Counted from the first letter of the stretch, positions 1 through 8,336 are shown. The stretch: 41,215 bases of DNA from an uncultured Lachnospiraceae bacterium (GCA_947626775.1 CANQTL010000030.1:1-41215); one strand, 5' to 3'. Numbers and translations are program-made. The notes: a model not told the origin generated them from the sequence alone.

Positions 1-91
1 GCTAAACTCATATACATCATACAGGGAGATTTTATTTTGTCAAAGTTCAAATTTCATTCTCTATAGGAATGCTTTTTTTGCGTATAAGCTT

Positions 92-100
92 ATTATACCA
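92..100 (-). promoter_or_regulatory. Extended -10 promoter element reading out of the window
   Basis: On the minus strand this reads TGG followed by a perfect TATAAT. No good -35 is visible 17 bases upstream, which is normal for an extended -10 promoter. It points left, so it would drive a gene outside the window. Confidence 0.4.
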
Positions 101-182
101 TAAAACGCACAAAAGCGCACGTATTATTTTTAAAAATTTGACAAAAAAATAAGCCGTAATTGGCTTGGATAAAGGATTTTTA

Positions 183-284
183 TGATATGATCTTTAAAAG
201 AAGTGTCAAACGCCCGAAAAGTATGGAAAAAATATTGTCCTTTTGCAAAATGATATGATACCTGTTAGAATTATGTGATATGAT
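183..284 (+). repeat. Three copies of TGATATGAT upstream of the first gene
   Basis: The nonamer TGATATGAT occurs at 183-191, 251-259 and 276-284, in AT-rich DNA before the gene at 314. Each copy contains TATGAT, so they could be overlapping -10 elements or a repeated operator. A perfect TATAAT also lies at 293-298, but it is too close to the start codon to be the main promoter of that gene. The rest of 1-313 shows no gene; a TTGACA at 138-143 has no well-spaced -10. Confidence 0.45.
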
Positions 285-313
285 ATACTTATTATAATAT
301 CGAGGTGAACGCC

Positions 314-1123
314 ATGTCCGTAATCGACGAGATCAGAGAAGAACAGCGGAAAGCGCTGAGCACCATGACTTTCCGTCAAAAACTTTCCTATTTCTGGGAC
401 TATTACAAAGTACACACCATCGTCACCCTGGTTGTGCTGGCCTTCGCGGCGCTCTTTATCTACCAGTTCGCGACGAACAAAGACTACGCTTTCTACGCCG
501 CCTTCGTCAACGCGAATGTGACTTATGAGAACACCGATCTGTCCACGGCCTGGGCGGAGGAATTCCAAGAGTTCGCCGGAATCGATCCCGACGAGTACCA
601 GGTGTACTTCGACACCTCTGTCGCGCTCTCCGAGAACATGGGTTCCCAGTACGCCATCTCCAATCAGGAGAAGATGCTCGCCATGATGCAGGCCAATATG
701 GTGCACGCGATTGTCGCCGAGACGGAGACCTTCGAGAAATACGCGCAGAACGAGTATTTCTATGACCTGGAATCGCTCTTCTCAGAAGAGGAGCTGGCGA
801 AATACGGAGCGTATTTCTACTACACGGACGCCGCCACCTTTGCCGGCGACGACGACACCTTCTACAGCGAGGAGGAGCGTGTCAACCCAAAGGACTTCGT
901 CATCAATCACCGGGATCCCTCCACGATGGACAAACCCGTGGCAGTGGGCATCATTCTCACCGAGGGCAATCGACTCGCGGACGCGGGCTACTATGACTAT
1001 CTGTCCGATCCGCAGTTTGACTATCAGGGTTATCCCGCCGACATCGTCCTCGGCATCCCCGTCACAAACAAAGAACCGGCGCTAGTCGTCCGGTTCCTTG
1101 AATTTCTCAGATTCTGCGAATGA
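314..1123 (+). CDS. Membrane-anchored protein of unknown function
   Basis: This 269-residue protein has a short cytoplasmic N-terminus (about 35 residues, acidic and basic mixed), one hydrophobic segment at about residues 34-54, and a long, acidic, tyrosine-rich extracytoplasmic part. I do not recognise the family. The C-terminal stretch ending in a hydrophobic 'FLEFL' helix is reminiscent of the ends of some extracytoplasmic solute-binding folds, but this is only an impression. The start was taken as the ATG at 314, because AGGTG at 303-307 gives a ribosome site with correct spacing; the in-frame GTG at 305 lies inside that site. It converges on gatB with only 10 bases between stop codons, and its last codons contain the terminator of the gat operon on the other strand. 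Confidence 0.75.
   Translation: MSVIDEIREEQRKALSTMTFRQKLSYFWDYYKVHTIVTLVVLAFAALFIYQFATNKDYAFYAAFVNANVTYENTDLSTAWAEEFQEFAGIDPDEYQVYFDTSVALSENMGSQYAISNQEKMLAMMQANMVHAIVAETETFEKYAQNEYFYDLESLFSEEELAKYGAYFYYTDAATFAGDDDTFYSEEERVNPKDFVINHRDPSTMDKPVAVGIILTEGNRLADAGYYDYLSDPQFDYQGYPADIVLGIPVTNKEPALVVRFLEFLRFCE
1073..1096 (-). terminator. Likely terminator of the aspS-gatCAB operon, inside the end of the convergent gene
   Basis: GAACCGG at 1073-1079 pairs with CCGGTTC at 1090-1096 around a 10-base loop. Read on the minus strand it is followed by TTTGTTTGT, a reasonable U-rich tail; on the plus strand the tail is poor. It lies within the last 50 bases of the plus-strand coding region. Confidence 0.55.
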
Positions 1124-1133
1124 TCTGCATCCG

Positions 1134-2567
1134 TCACAGCAGTTCTTTTAACATCCGGTTCACCGCCGCGGGATCGGCTTTGCCTTTCATGGCCTTCATG
1201 GTCTGCCCCACCAGGAAACCGATCGCCTTCTCCTTGCCGCCGCGGTAATCCGCGACAGACTGCGGGTTCGCGGCGATCACTTCCTCGACGGTCTTTCGCA
1301 GCGCGCCCTCGTCGTTTACGTTCTTTAAGCCCTTTTCTTCCACGTATTTCTCCGGATCCGCGTTCTCCTCGAACATCGCCTCGAAAACCTCTTTGGCCAC
1401 GGAGCTGTTGATCGTTCCCGCATCGGTCAGTGTGATCAGCTTTGCCAGGTTCTCCGGCGAAAAGCGCAGATCCTCCGCCTCGACCTCCCTCTCCTTCATC
1501 AGGCGCAGCGTCTCTCCCATGAGCCAGTTGGAGACTTTCTTAGGCTGGCCGCAGATCGCCGCAGCCGCCTCGAAAAGGTCCGCCATATATTTGGAGGCGG
1601 TGATGATCTCGATGTCGTAGTCGGGAATACCGAACTCCTCCCTGTAGCGCTTCCTCTTCTCGGTTCTGAACTCCGGCTGTTTCGCCCGGATTTCCTCCAG
1701 CATCTCGTCGCTGACAGCGATGGGAACCAGGTCTGGGTCAGGGAAATAGCGGTAGTCCTGCGCGTCCTCTTTGCTGCGCATGGCGTAGGACTCTCCCTTA
1801 GCGTCATCCCAACGTCTCGTCTCCTGTATGACCTTCTCCCCGGATTCGAGCAGATCGATCTGCCGCTCCGTCTCGCCCTCGATGGCTCTGGAGATCGCCT
1901 TGAAGGAGTTCAGATTCTTCATCTCGGTTCTGGTGCCGAACTCACGCGTGCCGATCTCGCGCACGGAGAGATTGACGTCCGCCCGCATGGAACCCTCCTG
2001 CAGTTTACAATCGGAAGCGCCGAGATACTGAATGATCAGGCGCAGCTTCTCCAGATAGGCGATCACTTCTTCGGCGCTCCGCATATCCGGCTCGGACACG
2101 ATCTCGATGAGCGGCACGCCGGAACGGTTATAATCTACCAAAGAGCAGTCTCCCCACTCGTCATGGATCAGCTTGCCCGCATCCTCCTCCATATGAATCT
2201 CGTGGATACCGACTTTCTTCACGCCGCCGTCCGCCGTCTGAATCTCCACGCCGCCGTTTCGGCAGATGGGAAGATAGAGCTGAGAAATCTGGTAATTCTG
2301 CGGATTGTCGGGATAGAAGTAGTTTTTCCTGTCGAATTTTGCATAGCGGGCGATCTCGCAGTCCGTCGCCAGTCCGACCGCGATGGCGTACTCCAGAACC
2401 TGTCTGTTCAGGACAGGCAGCGATCCCGGCATACCGGTGCACACCGGACAGATCTGGGTGTTCGGCTCTGCGCCGAAAGCCGTGGAACAGCCGCAGAAAA
2501 TCTTGGTTTTGGTGGCCAGTTCCACATGTACTTCCAGCCCGATGACCGTTTCGTATTCTCTCGCCAT
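1134..2567 (-). CDS. gatB: Asp-tRNA(Asn)/Glu-tRNA(Gln) amidotransferase subunit B
   Basis: GatB binds the misacylated tRNA and, with GatA and GatC, activates the Asp or Glu side chain with ATP before amidation in the cytoplasm. The 477-residue protein is full length for the family. Seen: the N-terminal catalytic cradle with four zinc-type cysteines (Cys25, Cys27, Cys40, Cys43), the 'YPDNPQNYQISQ' signature near residue 90, and the helical YqeY-like tail in the last 150 residues. Its ATG directly follows the gatA stop (TAA then ATG, no spacer) and its strong ribosome site, AAAGGAGG, sits inside the end of gatA, so the two are probably translationally coupled. It is the last gene of the aspS-gatC-gatA-gatB operon. 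Confidence 0.97.
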   Translation of the reverse strand: MAREYETVIGLEVHVELATKTKIFCGCSTAFGAEPNTQICPVCTGMPGSLPVLNRQVLEYAIAVGLATDCEIARYAKFDRKNYFYPDNPQNYQISQLYLPICRNGGVEIQTADGGVKKVGIHEIHMEEDAGKLIHDEWGDCSLVDYNRSGVPLIEIVSEPDMRSAEEVIAYLEKLRLIIQYLGASDCKLQEGSMRADVNLSVREIGTREFGTRTEMKNLNSFKAISRAIEGETERQIDLLESGEKVIQETRRWDDAKGESYAMRSKEDAQDYRYFPDPDLVPIAVSDEMLEEIRAKQPEFRTEKRKRYREEFGIPDYDIEIITASKYMADLFEAAAAICGQPKKVSNWLMGETLRLMKEREVEAEDLRFSPENLAKLITLTDAGTINSSVAKEVFEAMFEENADPEKYVEEKGLKNVNDEGALRKTVEEVIAANPQSVADYRGGKEKAIGFLVGQTMKAMKGKADPAAVNRMLKELL

Positions 2568-4034
2568 TTAACCCACCTCCTTTACCGCTGCCGGGAACGC
2601 GCCCCGTATTTTCTCATAAGTATATGCCGTCCGGATCAGCTTTTTCTCCTGGAAGCAGTCCCCGATCAGCTGCAGGCCGATGGGAAGACCGTTTTCATCC
2701 CTGCCGCAGGGCAGGCTGATCGCCGGCAGTCCCGCCAGATTCACGGCGATGGTATAGATGTCGCCGAGATACATTTTGATCGGATCCGCAAGGCTTTCCC
2801 CCAGCCTGGGGGCTGTGGTGGGCGCCACCGGTCCGAGAATCACGTCATACTTCCCGAACGCGTCGTCGAAAGCCTTCTTGATCAGCGCCTTGACGCGCAG
2901 CGCTTTCAGATAATAGGCGTCGTAGTAGCCGGAACTCAGCACGAAGGACCCCAGCATGATGCGGCGCTTGACCTCCTCGCCGAAACCCTCCGAACGGGAT
3001 TTTTTGTACATATTGTGCAGTCCGGCATACTCCTTCGCACGGTAGCCGTACTTGATGCCGTCGAAGCGCTCCAGATTGGAGCTGGCCTCCGCCGCCGCGA
3101 TCGTGTAGTAGGCGGGGATCGCATACTCCACCAGACTCAGGTCAAAATGTTCCACAACGGCGCCTTTTTCCTCCAGAGCCTTCGCCGCCGCCAGCACCGC
3201 TTCCTTCACCCCGCCGTCCAGACCGTCCCCAAAGTAGTCGTTGGGAACGCCGATCCGCATGCCTTTCACATCGTCGAGCAGCGCGGACGTAAAGTCCGTG
3301 TCCTCCCGCGCTATGGAGGTGGAATCTTTCTCGTCGTGGGAAGCGATAGCCGTAAGCACCGCCGCGCAGTCCGCCACATCCCGGGTAAGCGGCCCGATCT
3401 GATCCAGAGAAGAACCGTAGGCGATCAGCCCGTAGCGCGACACCGTGCCGTAAGTCGGCTTCATTCCCACCGTGCCGCAGTAAGCTGCCGGCTGTCTGAT
3501 GGAACCGCCCGTGTCCGATCCCAGTGCGCAGAAGCACTCTCCCGCCGCTACCGCCGCCGCGGAACCGCCGGAAGAACCGCCCGGAACACGTTCCGTATCC
3601 CATGGATTCCTGGTCACTCCGTAGGCGGACGTCTCCGTCGTCGAGCCCATGGCGAATTCATCCATATTCGTCTTCCCCAGAATCACCGCGCCCGCCTTCT
3701 TCAGATTCAATACCGCCTCCGCCGTGTAGGGCGGCACGAAATTGTACAGTATTCTGGAAGAACATGTGGTGAGGAGCCCTTCCGTACACATATTGTCCTT
3801 GATGGCCACAGGCACGCCGGCCAGCGCCCCCGTAAGCTCCCCCGCCTCGATCTTCGCCTGCACGTCTCTCGCCTGCGCCAGCGCGCCTTCGGCGTCCACC
3901 GTCACATAGCAGTTATATCGTTTGTCCCTCGCCTCTATGTTCGCAAGCATGGCCTCCGCAGCCTCCACGGCGGTAGTCTGTCCCGCCCGGATCGCCTCCG
4001 CCAGCTGCAGCGCTGTCATATCCGTGATCTTCAT
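2568..4034 (-). CDS. gatA: Asp-tRNA(Asn)/Glu-tRNA(Gln) amidotransferase subunit A
   Basis: GatA is the glutaminase/amidase subunit that releases ammonia from glutamine for the transamidation done on GatB. With the start at 4034 the protein has 488 residues, and the Ser-cisSer-Lys triad falls at Lys79, Ser154 and Ser178 inside the glycine- and serine-rich amidase signature, the same numbering as in well-studied GatA proteins. An in-frame GTG at 4052 would add six residues, but the GAGAGG ribosome site precedes the ATG at 4034 and the N-terminus 'MKITDMTALQL' fits the family. gatC lies 21 bases upstream. Confidence 0.97.
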   Translation of the reverse strand: MKITDMTALQLAEAIRAGQTTAVEAAEAMLANIEARDKRYNCYVTVDAEGALAQARDVQAKIEAGELTGALAGVPVAIKDNMCTEGLLTTCSSRILYNFVPPYTAEAVLNLKKAGAVILGKTNMDEFAMGSTTETSAYGVTRNPWDTERVPGGSSGGSAAAVAAGECFCALGSDTGGSIRQPAAYCGTVGMKPTYGTVSRYGLIAYGSSLDQIGPLTRDVADCAAVLTAIASHDEKDSTSIAREDTDFTSALLDDVKGMRIGVPNDYFGDGLDGGVKEAVLAAAKALEEKGAVVEHFDLSLVEYAIPAYYTIAAAEASSNLERFDGIKYGYRAKEYAGLHNMYKKSRSEGFGEEVKRRIMLGSFVLSSGYYDAYYLKALRVKALIKKAFDDAFGKYDVILGPVAPTTAPRLGESLADPIKMYLGDIYTIAVNLAGLPAISLPCGRDENGLPIGLQLIGDCFQEKKLIRTAYTYEKIRGAFPAAVKEVG

Positions 4035-4055
4035 AGATCTGCCCTCTCTCACCTT

Positions 4056-4349
4056 TTATTCAAAAGTCTTCGGCACCACAAACATGCCGTCCTTCTGCTC
4101 CGGCGCATTGGCCAGAAGCGCCTCCCGCTCGTCGCCGTTCGTCACCACATCCCCGCGGAACACGTTCTGCACCGGGAAGACATGCGACATGGGCTCTACG
4201 TCCGCCGTGTCCAGCTCGCCCAGCTTATCGATATAGTCAAGCATCCTGCCCATATCCGACTTGGCCTGTTCCCGCTCCTCGCCGGACAGTTCCAGCTTCG
4301 CGAGAATTCCTACATAATCTATTGTCTCGTCGCTGATGATATTTGCCAT
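4056..4349 (-). CDS. gatC: Asp-tRNA(Asn)/Glu-tRNA(Gln) amidotransferase subunit C
   Basis: The 97-residue protein is the small GatC subunit that wraps around GatA and helps stabilise the GatAB interface. The usual pattern is visible: an N-terminal helix with '[13 protein letters not shown]', then a central '[12 protein letters not shown]' helix and a proline- and valine-rich tail containing 'NVFRGDVV'. It follows aspS after 10 bases and precedes gatA, which supports one transcript for all four genes. Confidence 0.95.
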   Translation of the reverse strand: MANIISDETIDYVGILAKLELSGEEREQAKSDMGRMLDYIDKLGELDTADVEPMSHVFPVQNVFRGDVVTNGDEREALLANAPEQKDGMFVVPKTFE

Positions 4350-4359
4350 CTCTTCCTCC

Positions 4360-6111
4360 TCAACTCCTGATCTTGATATGCACTTCCCTGAGCTGCTGTT
4401 CCGTCACGTCGTTCGGCGCGCCGCACATCAGATCCTGAGCCGTGCCGCTCATGGGAAAGGCGATGACCTCCCTGATATTCTCCTCATTGCGCAGCAGCAT
4501 GATCATACGGTCCACGCCCGGCGCCATGCCCGCGTGCGGCGGCGCGCCAAACTGGAAAGCATTGTAGAGCGCTCCGAACTTATTGCGCAGAGTCTCCTCG
4601 TCGTAGCCGGCAATCTCAAACGCCCGGACCATGATCTCCATGTCGTGGTTACGGACGGCGCCGGAGGACAGCTCCACGCCGTTGCAGACGATGTCGTACT
4701 GGTAGGCCAGCACTTCCAGCGGATCTTTCGTGTTGAGCGCCTCCAGGCCTCCCTGGGGCATGGAAAAGGGATTGTGTGTGAACCCGATCTGTTTCGTGTC
4801 AGGATCCAGCTCAAACATCGGAAAATCATTGACATAGCAGAAACGGTACGCGTTTTTCTCGATCAGATCCAGCTTCTGCCCCAGCTCATTGCGGATCTGG
4901 CCCGCATAGTAGGCCGCCCGCTCTTCCCTGTCCGCGATGAAGAAGATCGTATCGCCCGCGGCAAGCTGCGCCAGCTGCGCCAGCTCTCCCTTCTTCTCTG
5001 CGGGGATGAACTTGTCGATAGGCCCCTTGTAACTCAGATCCTCCGCCACTTCCAGATAGCCGAGACCGCCCATGCCCATGTCCGTCGCAAATTTCAACAG
5101 CTTCTCGTGGAAGCCCTTGGACATCTCTGCGCGCACCTTAATCGCGCGGACCGTCCGGCCATGGAACGGCTTGAAGGTACATGCCTGGAAAAATTCCGTC
5201 AGATCGATGATCCTGAGCGGGTTGCGCAGATCCGGTTTGTCCGTGCCGAATTCCAGCATAGCCTGCCTGTAGCTGATAATCGGATAGGGCGCCTTCGTCA
5301 CCGCATAACCCTCCGGCGCAAATTTCTCGAAAGTCGCCGAGAGCACTTTCTCGCCCACGCGGAACACATCCTCCTGGGTGGCGAAGCTCATCTCGAAGTC
5401 CAGCTGGTAGAACTCGCCCGGCGAGCGGTCCGCCCTGGCGTCCTCGTCGCGGAAGCAGGGCGCGATCTGAAAATATTTGTCGAAGCCCGACACCATCAGC
5501 AGCTGCTTATACTGCTGCGGCGCCTGGGGCAGCGCATAGAATTTCCCCTTATATTTGCGGGACGGCACGATATAATCCCTGGCTCCTTCCGGCGAGGAGG
5601 CGCACAGGATCGGGGTCTGGATCTCCAGGAATCCCAGCTCCGTCATCTTCTCCCGCAGATAGGCGATCACCCGGGAGCGGAAGATGATATTGTCCTTCAC
5701 TTTCTGGTTGCGCAGATCGAGGTAGCGGTATTTTAAGCGCACCTCCTCCCGCGTCTCCCTGGAAGTCATGATCTCAAAGGGAAGCGGTTTATATACTTTG
5801 CCGAGCACATCGACCCTGTGCGCTTCCAGCTCGATCGTTCCCGTGGGAATACGGGGATTGTACGTCTCCTCGTCCCTGTGCTCGATCAGCCCTTCAACCG
5901 ATACGCTCATCTCCCTCGCCAGTCCGTTTAACAGCGAGGTGTCGCGCATAACAATCTGCAGCACGCCGTACATATCCCGCAGATCCACGAAAGACACGCC
6001 GCCGTGGTCCCTGATATTCTCAATCCAGCCCGCCACGCGGATTTCCTTTCCGATGTCGTCCTCGCTGATGTGCTGCAGGGTGACGTCCCTGTAGATATTT
6101 TTCTCTGTCAT
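4360..6111 (-). CDS. aspS: Aspartyl-tRNA synthetase, probably non-discriminating (AspRS)
   Basis: Class II synthetase of 583 residues, the length of bacterial-type AspRS. Seen: an OB-fold anticodon-binding domain (about 1-110), motif 2 near '[17 protein letters not shown]', a bacterial GAD insertion in the middle, and motif 3 'GVDRMIML' near the C-terminus. In the anticodon-binding domain the loop reads 'RDHGG' (His36). In the family, His rather than Leu at this place has been linked to enzymes that also charge tRNA(Asn) with Asp, so I infer a non-discriminating enzyme. This fits its position as first gene of an operon with gatCAB, which converts Asp-tRNA(Asn) to Asn-tRNA(Asn). Expression is likely controlled by the T-box leader directly upstream. 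A dedicated asparaginyl-tRNA synthetase elsewhere in the genome cannot be excluded. Confidence 0.96.
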   Translation of the reverse strand: MTEKNIYRDVTLQHISEDDIGKEIRVAGWIENIRDHGGVSFVDLRDMYGVLQIVMRDTSLLNGLAREMSVSVEGLIEHRDEETYNPRIPTGTIELEAHRVDVLGKVYKPLPFEIMTSRETREEVRLKYRYLDLRNQKVKDNIIFRSRVIAYLREKMTELGFLEIQTPILCASSPEGARDYIVPSRKYKGKFYALPQAPQQYKQLLMVSGFDKYFQIAPCFRDEDARADRSPGEFYQLDFEMSFATQEDVFRVGEKVLSATFEKFAPEGYAVTKAPYPIISYRQAMLEFGTDKPDLRNPLRIIDLTEFFQACTFKPFHGRTVRAIKVRAEMSKGFHEKLLKFATDMGMGGLGYLEVAEDLSYKGPIDKFIPAEKKGELAQLAQLAAGDTIFFIADREERAAYYAGQIRNELGQKLDLIEKNAYRFCYVNDFPMFELDPDTKQIGFTHNPFSMPQGGLEALNTKDPLEVLAYQYDIVCNGVELSSGAVRNHDMEIMVRAFEIAGYDEETLRNKFGALYNAFQFGAPPHAGMAPGVDRMIMLLRNEENIREVIAFPMSGTAQDLMCGAPNDVTEQQLREVHIKIRS

Positions 6112-6137
6112 GGTTTTTCCCTCCTGAAAAGACTAAA

Positions 6138-6168
6138 GTCCCGGAATGCATCTAAAGCATTCCGGGAC
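6138..6168 (-). terminator. Intrinsic terminator of the T-box leader
   Basis: A perfect 12-bp stem (6138-6149 with 6157-6168) and a 7-base loop; on the minus strand it is followed by the U-rich TTTAGTCTTTT and then by the aspS ribosome site. The T-box element just upstream can pair with its 5' arm to form the antiterminator. Confidence 0.9.
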
Positions 6169-6420
6169 GGATATCTCTGATGATCCGCGGTACCACCCGC
6201 ATTGGTAAGCCGCCGTCTCCGACAAGACGTCTCACCGCCTTACCCTCTCTCTACGCTTAACGCGCGCCACGTATCACCCTAACGCATCGTCACAGAACCG
6301 ATGCGGTTCGGATGATCTGCTCCGGAGTGTTCCCGATCCAGACTTCCCGCGAACGGCGCTCTCAGTCGGTGGCGCCGTATTCCTGTCGTTTTCCGTAAGG
6401 CGAGTCTCCTTCACTGCATT
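6138..6420 (-). promoter_or_regulatory. T-box riboswitch leader of aspS-gatCAB with an AAC (Asn) specifier
   Basis: The minus strand carries the hallmark T-box sequence GGGTGGTACCGCGG (6185-6198), followed by a strong terminator 17 bases on. Near the 5' end, GGAG (6406-6409) can pair with CTCC (6324-6327) to close the base of Stem I. Just before the 3' arm the RNA reads GAACA, so the triplet AAC (6329-6331) followed by a purine and then the helix sits exactly where a specifier codon belongs. AAC is an Asn codon; GAA (Glu) overlaps it by two bases. I found no equally well placed Asp codon; a GAC at 6365-6367 lies in the apical part of Stem I. Uncharged tRNA would pair with the specifier and T-box and favour antitermination. 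Confidence 0.92.
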
Positions 6421-6436
6421 TATACATATATACAAT

Positions 6437-6466
6437 ATATTATGTATATAGCATAAAAAAAATCAA
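6437..6466 (-). promoter_or_regulatory. Candidate promoter of the T-box leader
   Basis: TTGATT (6461-6466) and TAATAT (6437-6442) are separated by 18 bases on the minus strand, placing a start about 20 bases before Stem I of the T-box. The -35 overlaps the U-tract of the terminator of the upstream gene. Confidence 0.4.
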
Positions 6467-6507
6467 AAAGCAACCCCTGTTTTTAAAAAAATACAAGGGC
6501 TGCTTTT
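6453..6507 (-). terminator. Terminator of the DUF5684-type gene
   Basis: Arms 6466-6480 and 6493-6507 form a 15-bp stem on the minus strand (two G-U pairs) followed by a long run of T. On the plus strand the same two positions are mismatches, so the terminator serves the minus-strand gene at 6552-6941. Confidence 0.8.
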
Positions 6508-6551
6508 CTTATCTTCTCCTGTTTTCGGCTCTCTAAAACGCCGGCGCCTCC

Positions 6552-6941
6552 TTATACGGGACCGATGTACTCCGCACTGCCGAACCCGAGAATCGGCAGG
6601 AACACGTAGGGCAGGAAAATCAGACCCACCGCGAACGCGCCGCTCAGGCCGAAAGCCTGCGACAGCTTCACATACATAATGATACTCATTACCCAGCCGA
6701 CGCAGGGAACCACAGTCAGCAGGAACAGCCAGCCGTTGCCGAAAGACATGTCGTACAGGCAGTACAGGTTGTAGAACGGCACGATAGCCGCCCAGCCGGG
6801 CTTGCCCGCCTTCACAAAGATCTTCCACCGTGCCACGATCACCAGGATCGCCAGCGCGAGAAGCACGATGTACCACACAATCAGGAACCCCGCCGTCGCC
6901 GCGGTCAGCACATCCGCGTCGTTTGTCATTACAGTTGTCAT
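6552..6941 (-). CDS. Small multi-pass membrane protein, DUF5684-like
   Basis: The 129-residue protein has about four hydrophobic segments (residues 14-37, 50-60, 71-90, 97-118). The arrangement 'FVKAGKPGWAAIVPFYN' followed by a second 'NGWLFLL..VPCVGWV' segment is typical of the DUF5684 family, whose function is not known. The start ATG is preceded by GAGGAGGAAAG. It is a single-gene unit: promoter at 7010-7038, own terminator at 6453-6507. Its 5' leader holds a duplicated octamer CGCGCGAC (6977-6984, 6993-7000). Confidence 0.8.
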   Translation of the reverse strand: MTTVMTNDADVLTAATAGFLIVWYIVLLALAILVIVARWKIFVKAGKPGWAAIVPFYNLYCLYDMSFGNGWLFLLTVVPCVGWVMSIIMYVKLSQAFGLSGAFAVGLIFLPYVFLPILGFGSAEYIGPV

Positions 6942-7009
6942 ATTCTTTCCTCCTCACAAGAAAATTGCTGCTCTGCCGCGCGACGCCGCCATCGCGCGAC
7001 AGTATTTTT

Positions 7010-7038
7010 ACGATAACAAAATACGACACACTTTGCAA
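7010..7038 (-). promoter_or_regulatory. Candidate promoter of the DUF5684-type gene
   Basis: TTGCAA (7033-7038) and TATCGT (7010-7015) with a 17-base spacer on the minus strand, about 65 bases before the start codon. Confidence 0.4.
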
Positions 7039-7053
7039 TAGATAATTTATCCC

Positions 7054-7077
7054 ATTTATCATATTCAAATGATAAAT
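7054..7077. repeat. Perfect inverted repeat in the divergent region upstream of wecB
   Basis: ATTTATCAT (7054-7062) and ATGATAAAT (7069-7077) form 9-bp arms around a 6-base centre. It lies between the two divergent promoters, 12 bases upstream of the wecB -35, so it could be an operator; no run of T follows it, which argues against a terminator. Confidence 0.5.
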
Positions 7078-7089
7078 TTTATTACAAGA

Positions 7090-7119
7090 TTGCAAAAACA
7101 TATTGTGATATGCTATAAT
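7090..7119 (+). promoter_or_regulatory. Promoter of wecB
   Basis: TTGCAA (7090-7095), 18-base spacer, TATAAT (7114-7119), with a TGC extension directly before the -10. The start codon is 57 bases downstream of the -10. Confidence 0.7.
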
Positions 7120-7175
7120 GGAAAAACTATTTGAGTACGCATCAGACTCTGTCATAAAAGAAAGGAGCTGGAATC

Positions 7176-8285
7176 GTGAAAAAAATCATGATCGTTTTCG
7201 GAACCAGGCCGGAGGCCATCAAGATGTGCCCTCTGGTCAGGGAACTGAGTCGGTATGAAGAATTCAGAGTGATCTGCTGTGTCACGGGACAGCACCGCCA
7301 AATGCTGGATCAGGTGCTGGAGGCTTTCCGCGTCCGGGTGGACTACGACCTGAACATTATGCAGGCCAGACAAACTCTTTTCGACGTGACGTGCCGCGTC
7401 CTGACCGGCATGGAAGAAGTGCTGGAAAAAGAGCGCCCGGATCTGGTGCTGGTTCACGGGGACACCACCACGACCTTTGCCGCGGCGCTGGCCGCCTTTT
7501 ATCTGCAAATCCCCGTGGGGCATGTAGAGGCTGGCCTCAGGACATACAATCTGTCCGCGCCGTTCCCCGAGGAATTTAACAGACAGGGCGTGGGAATCGT
7601 CGCCAGATACCATTTCGCGCCGACGCAGACCGCGCGGGACAATCTGCTGCGGGAGGGCAAGAATGCGGAGGGCGTCTTTGTGACGGGCAATACCGTTATA
7701 GACGCCCTGAAGACCACCGTCCGGGAAGAATACGCCCATCCGGTTCTCGACTGGGCGGCGGACAGCAGGCTGATTCTGCTGACGGCTCACAGACGGGAAA
7801 ATCTGGGCGCTCCCCTCTTCCGCATCTTTGAGGGCATCCGCAGGACGCTGGACGAAGTGCCGGACATCAAGATCGTCTATCCGATCCACATGAACCCCGT
7901 AGTGCGCGACACCGCCAGTCAGGTCTTTGCGGGCTGCGACCGGCTCAGGCTGATCAAACCTCTGGACGTACTGGATTTTCACAATTTTATGAGCCGGGCG
8001 TACATGATCCTCACCGACAGCGGCGGTATACAGGAGGAGGCGCCCGCTCTCGGCAAGCCCGTTCTGGTACTGAGAGACACCACGGAACGCCCCGAGGGCG
8101 TCGCCGCCGGAACCCTGAAGCTGGTCGGCACCGACAGCGATACGATACACCGGGAATTTTTGAAACTGCTCACCGACCCTGAAGCATATCACAGCATGAG
8201 CGTCGCTGTAAACCCTTACGGCGACGGGACCGCATGCAGACAGATCGCCGAGATTCTCCTGCGTGAACTGCGCGCGCAGCGATAG
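7176..8285 (+). CDS. wecB: UDP-N-acetylglucosamine 2-epimerase, non-hydrolysing
   Basis: Interconverts UDP-GlcNAc and UDP-ManNAc, a precursor for teichoic acid linkage units and surface polysaccharides. The 369-residue length is typical. Seen: the N-terminal 'FGTRPEAIKM' motif, 'GHVEAGLRTYNLSAPFPEE' in the first Rossmann domain, and the UDP-binding 'DSGGIQEEAPALGKPVLVLR..TERPE' motif in the second. The start is GTG at 7176, preceded by AAAGGAG; the ATG at codon 5 would cut into the first strand. It is a single gene facing dapL. The symbol wecB is used; in Bacillus the equivalent is mnaA. Confidence 0.95.
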   Translation: MKKIMIVFGTRPEAIKMCPLVRELSRYEEFRVICCVTGQHRQMLDQVLEAFRVRVDYDLNIMQARQTLFDVTCRVLTGMEEVLEKERPDLVLVHGDTTTTFAAALAAFYLQIPVGHVEAGLRTYNLSAPFPEEFNRQGVGIVARYHFAPTQTARDNLLREGKNAEGVFVTGNTVIDALKTTVREEYAHPVLDWAADSRLILLTAHRRENLGAPLFRIFEGIRRTLDEVPDIKIVYPIHMNPVVRDTASQVFAGCDRLRLIKPLDVLDFHNFMSRAYMILTDSGGIQEEAPALGKPVLVLRDTTERPEGVAAGTLKLVGTDSDTIHREFLKLLTDPEAYHSMSVAVNPYGDGTACRQIAEILLRELRAQR

Positions 8286-8336
8286 AACCGTTTAGGCTGC
8301 CCTCCATATTTCTTATCTATGCGCCGGCTCCTGCCC

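Noticed and set aside
2163..4370. Plus-strand open frame of 735 codons opposite gatA/gatC
   Set aside because: It is a shadow of the GC-rich gatA and gatC genes: Arg/His-rich, without domain motifs or a ribosome site, and it spans two well-supported genes.
4336..5736. Plus-strand open frame of 466 codons opposite aspS
   Set aside because: Antisense shadow of aspS with His/Arg/Leu-rich composition and no recognisable motif.
6365..6367. GAC (Asp) triplet as T-box specifier
   Set aside because: It lies in a GGCGC/GCGCC-closed loop near the apex of Stem I, not beside the base helix where the specifier is found.
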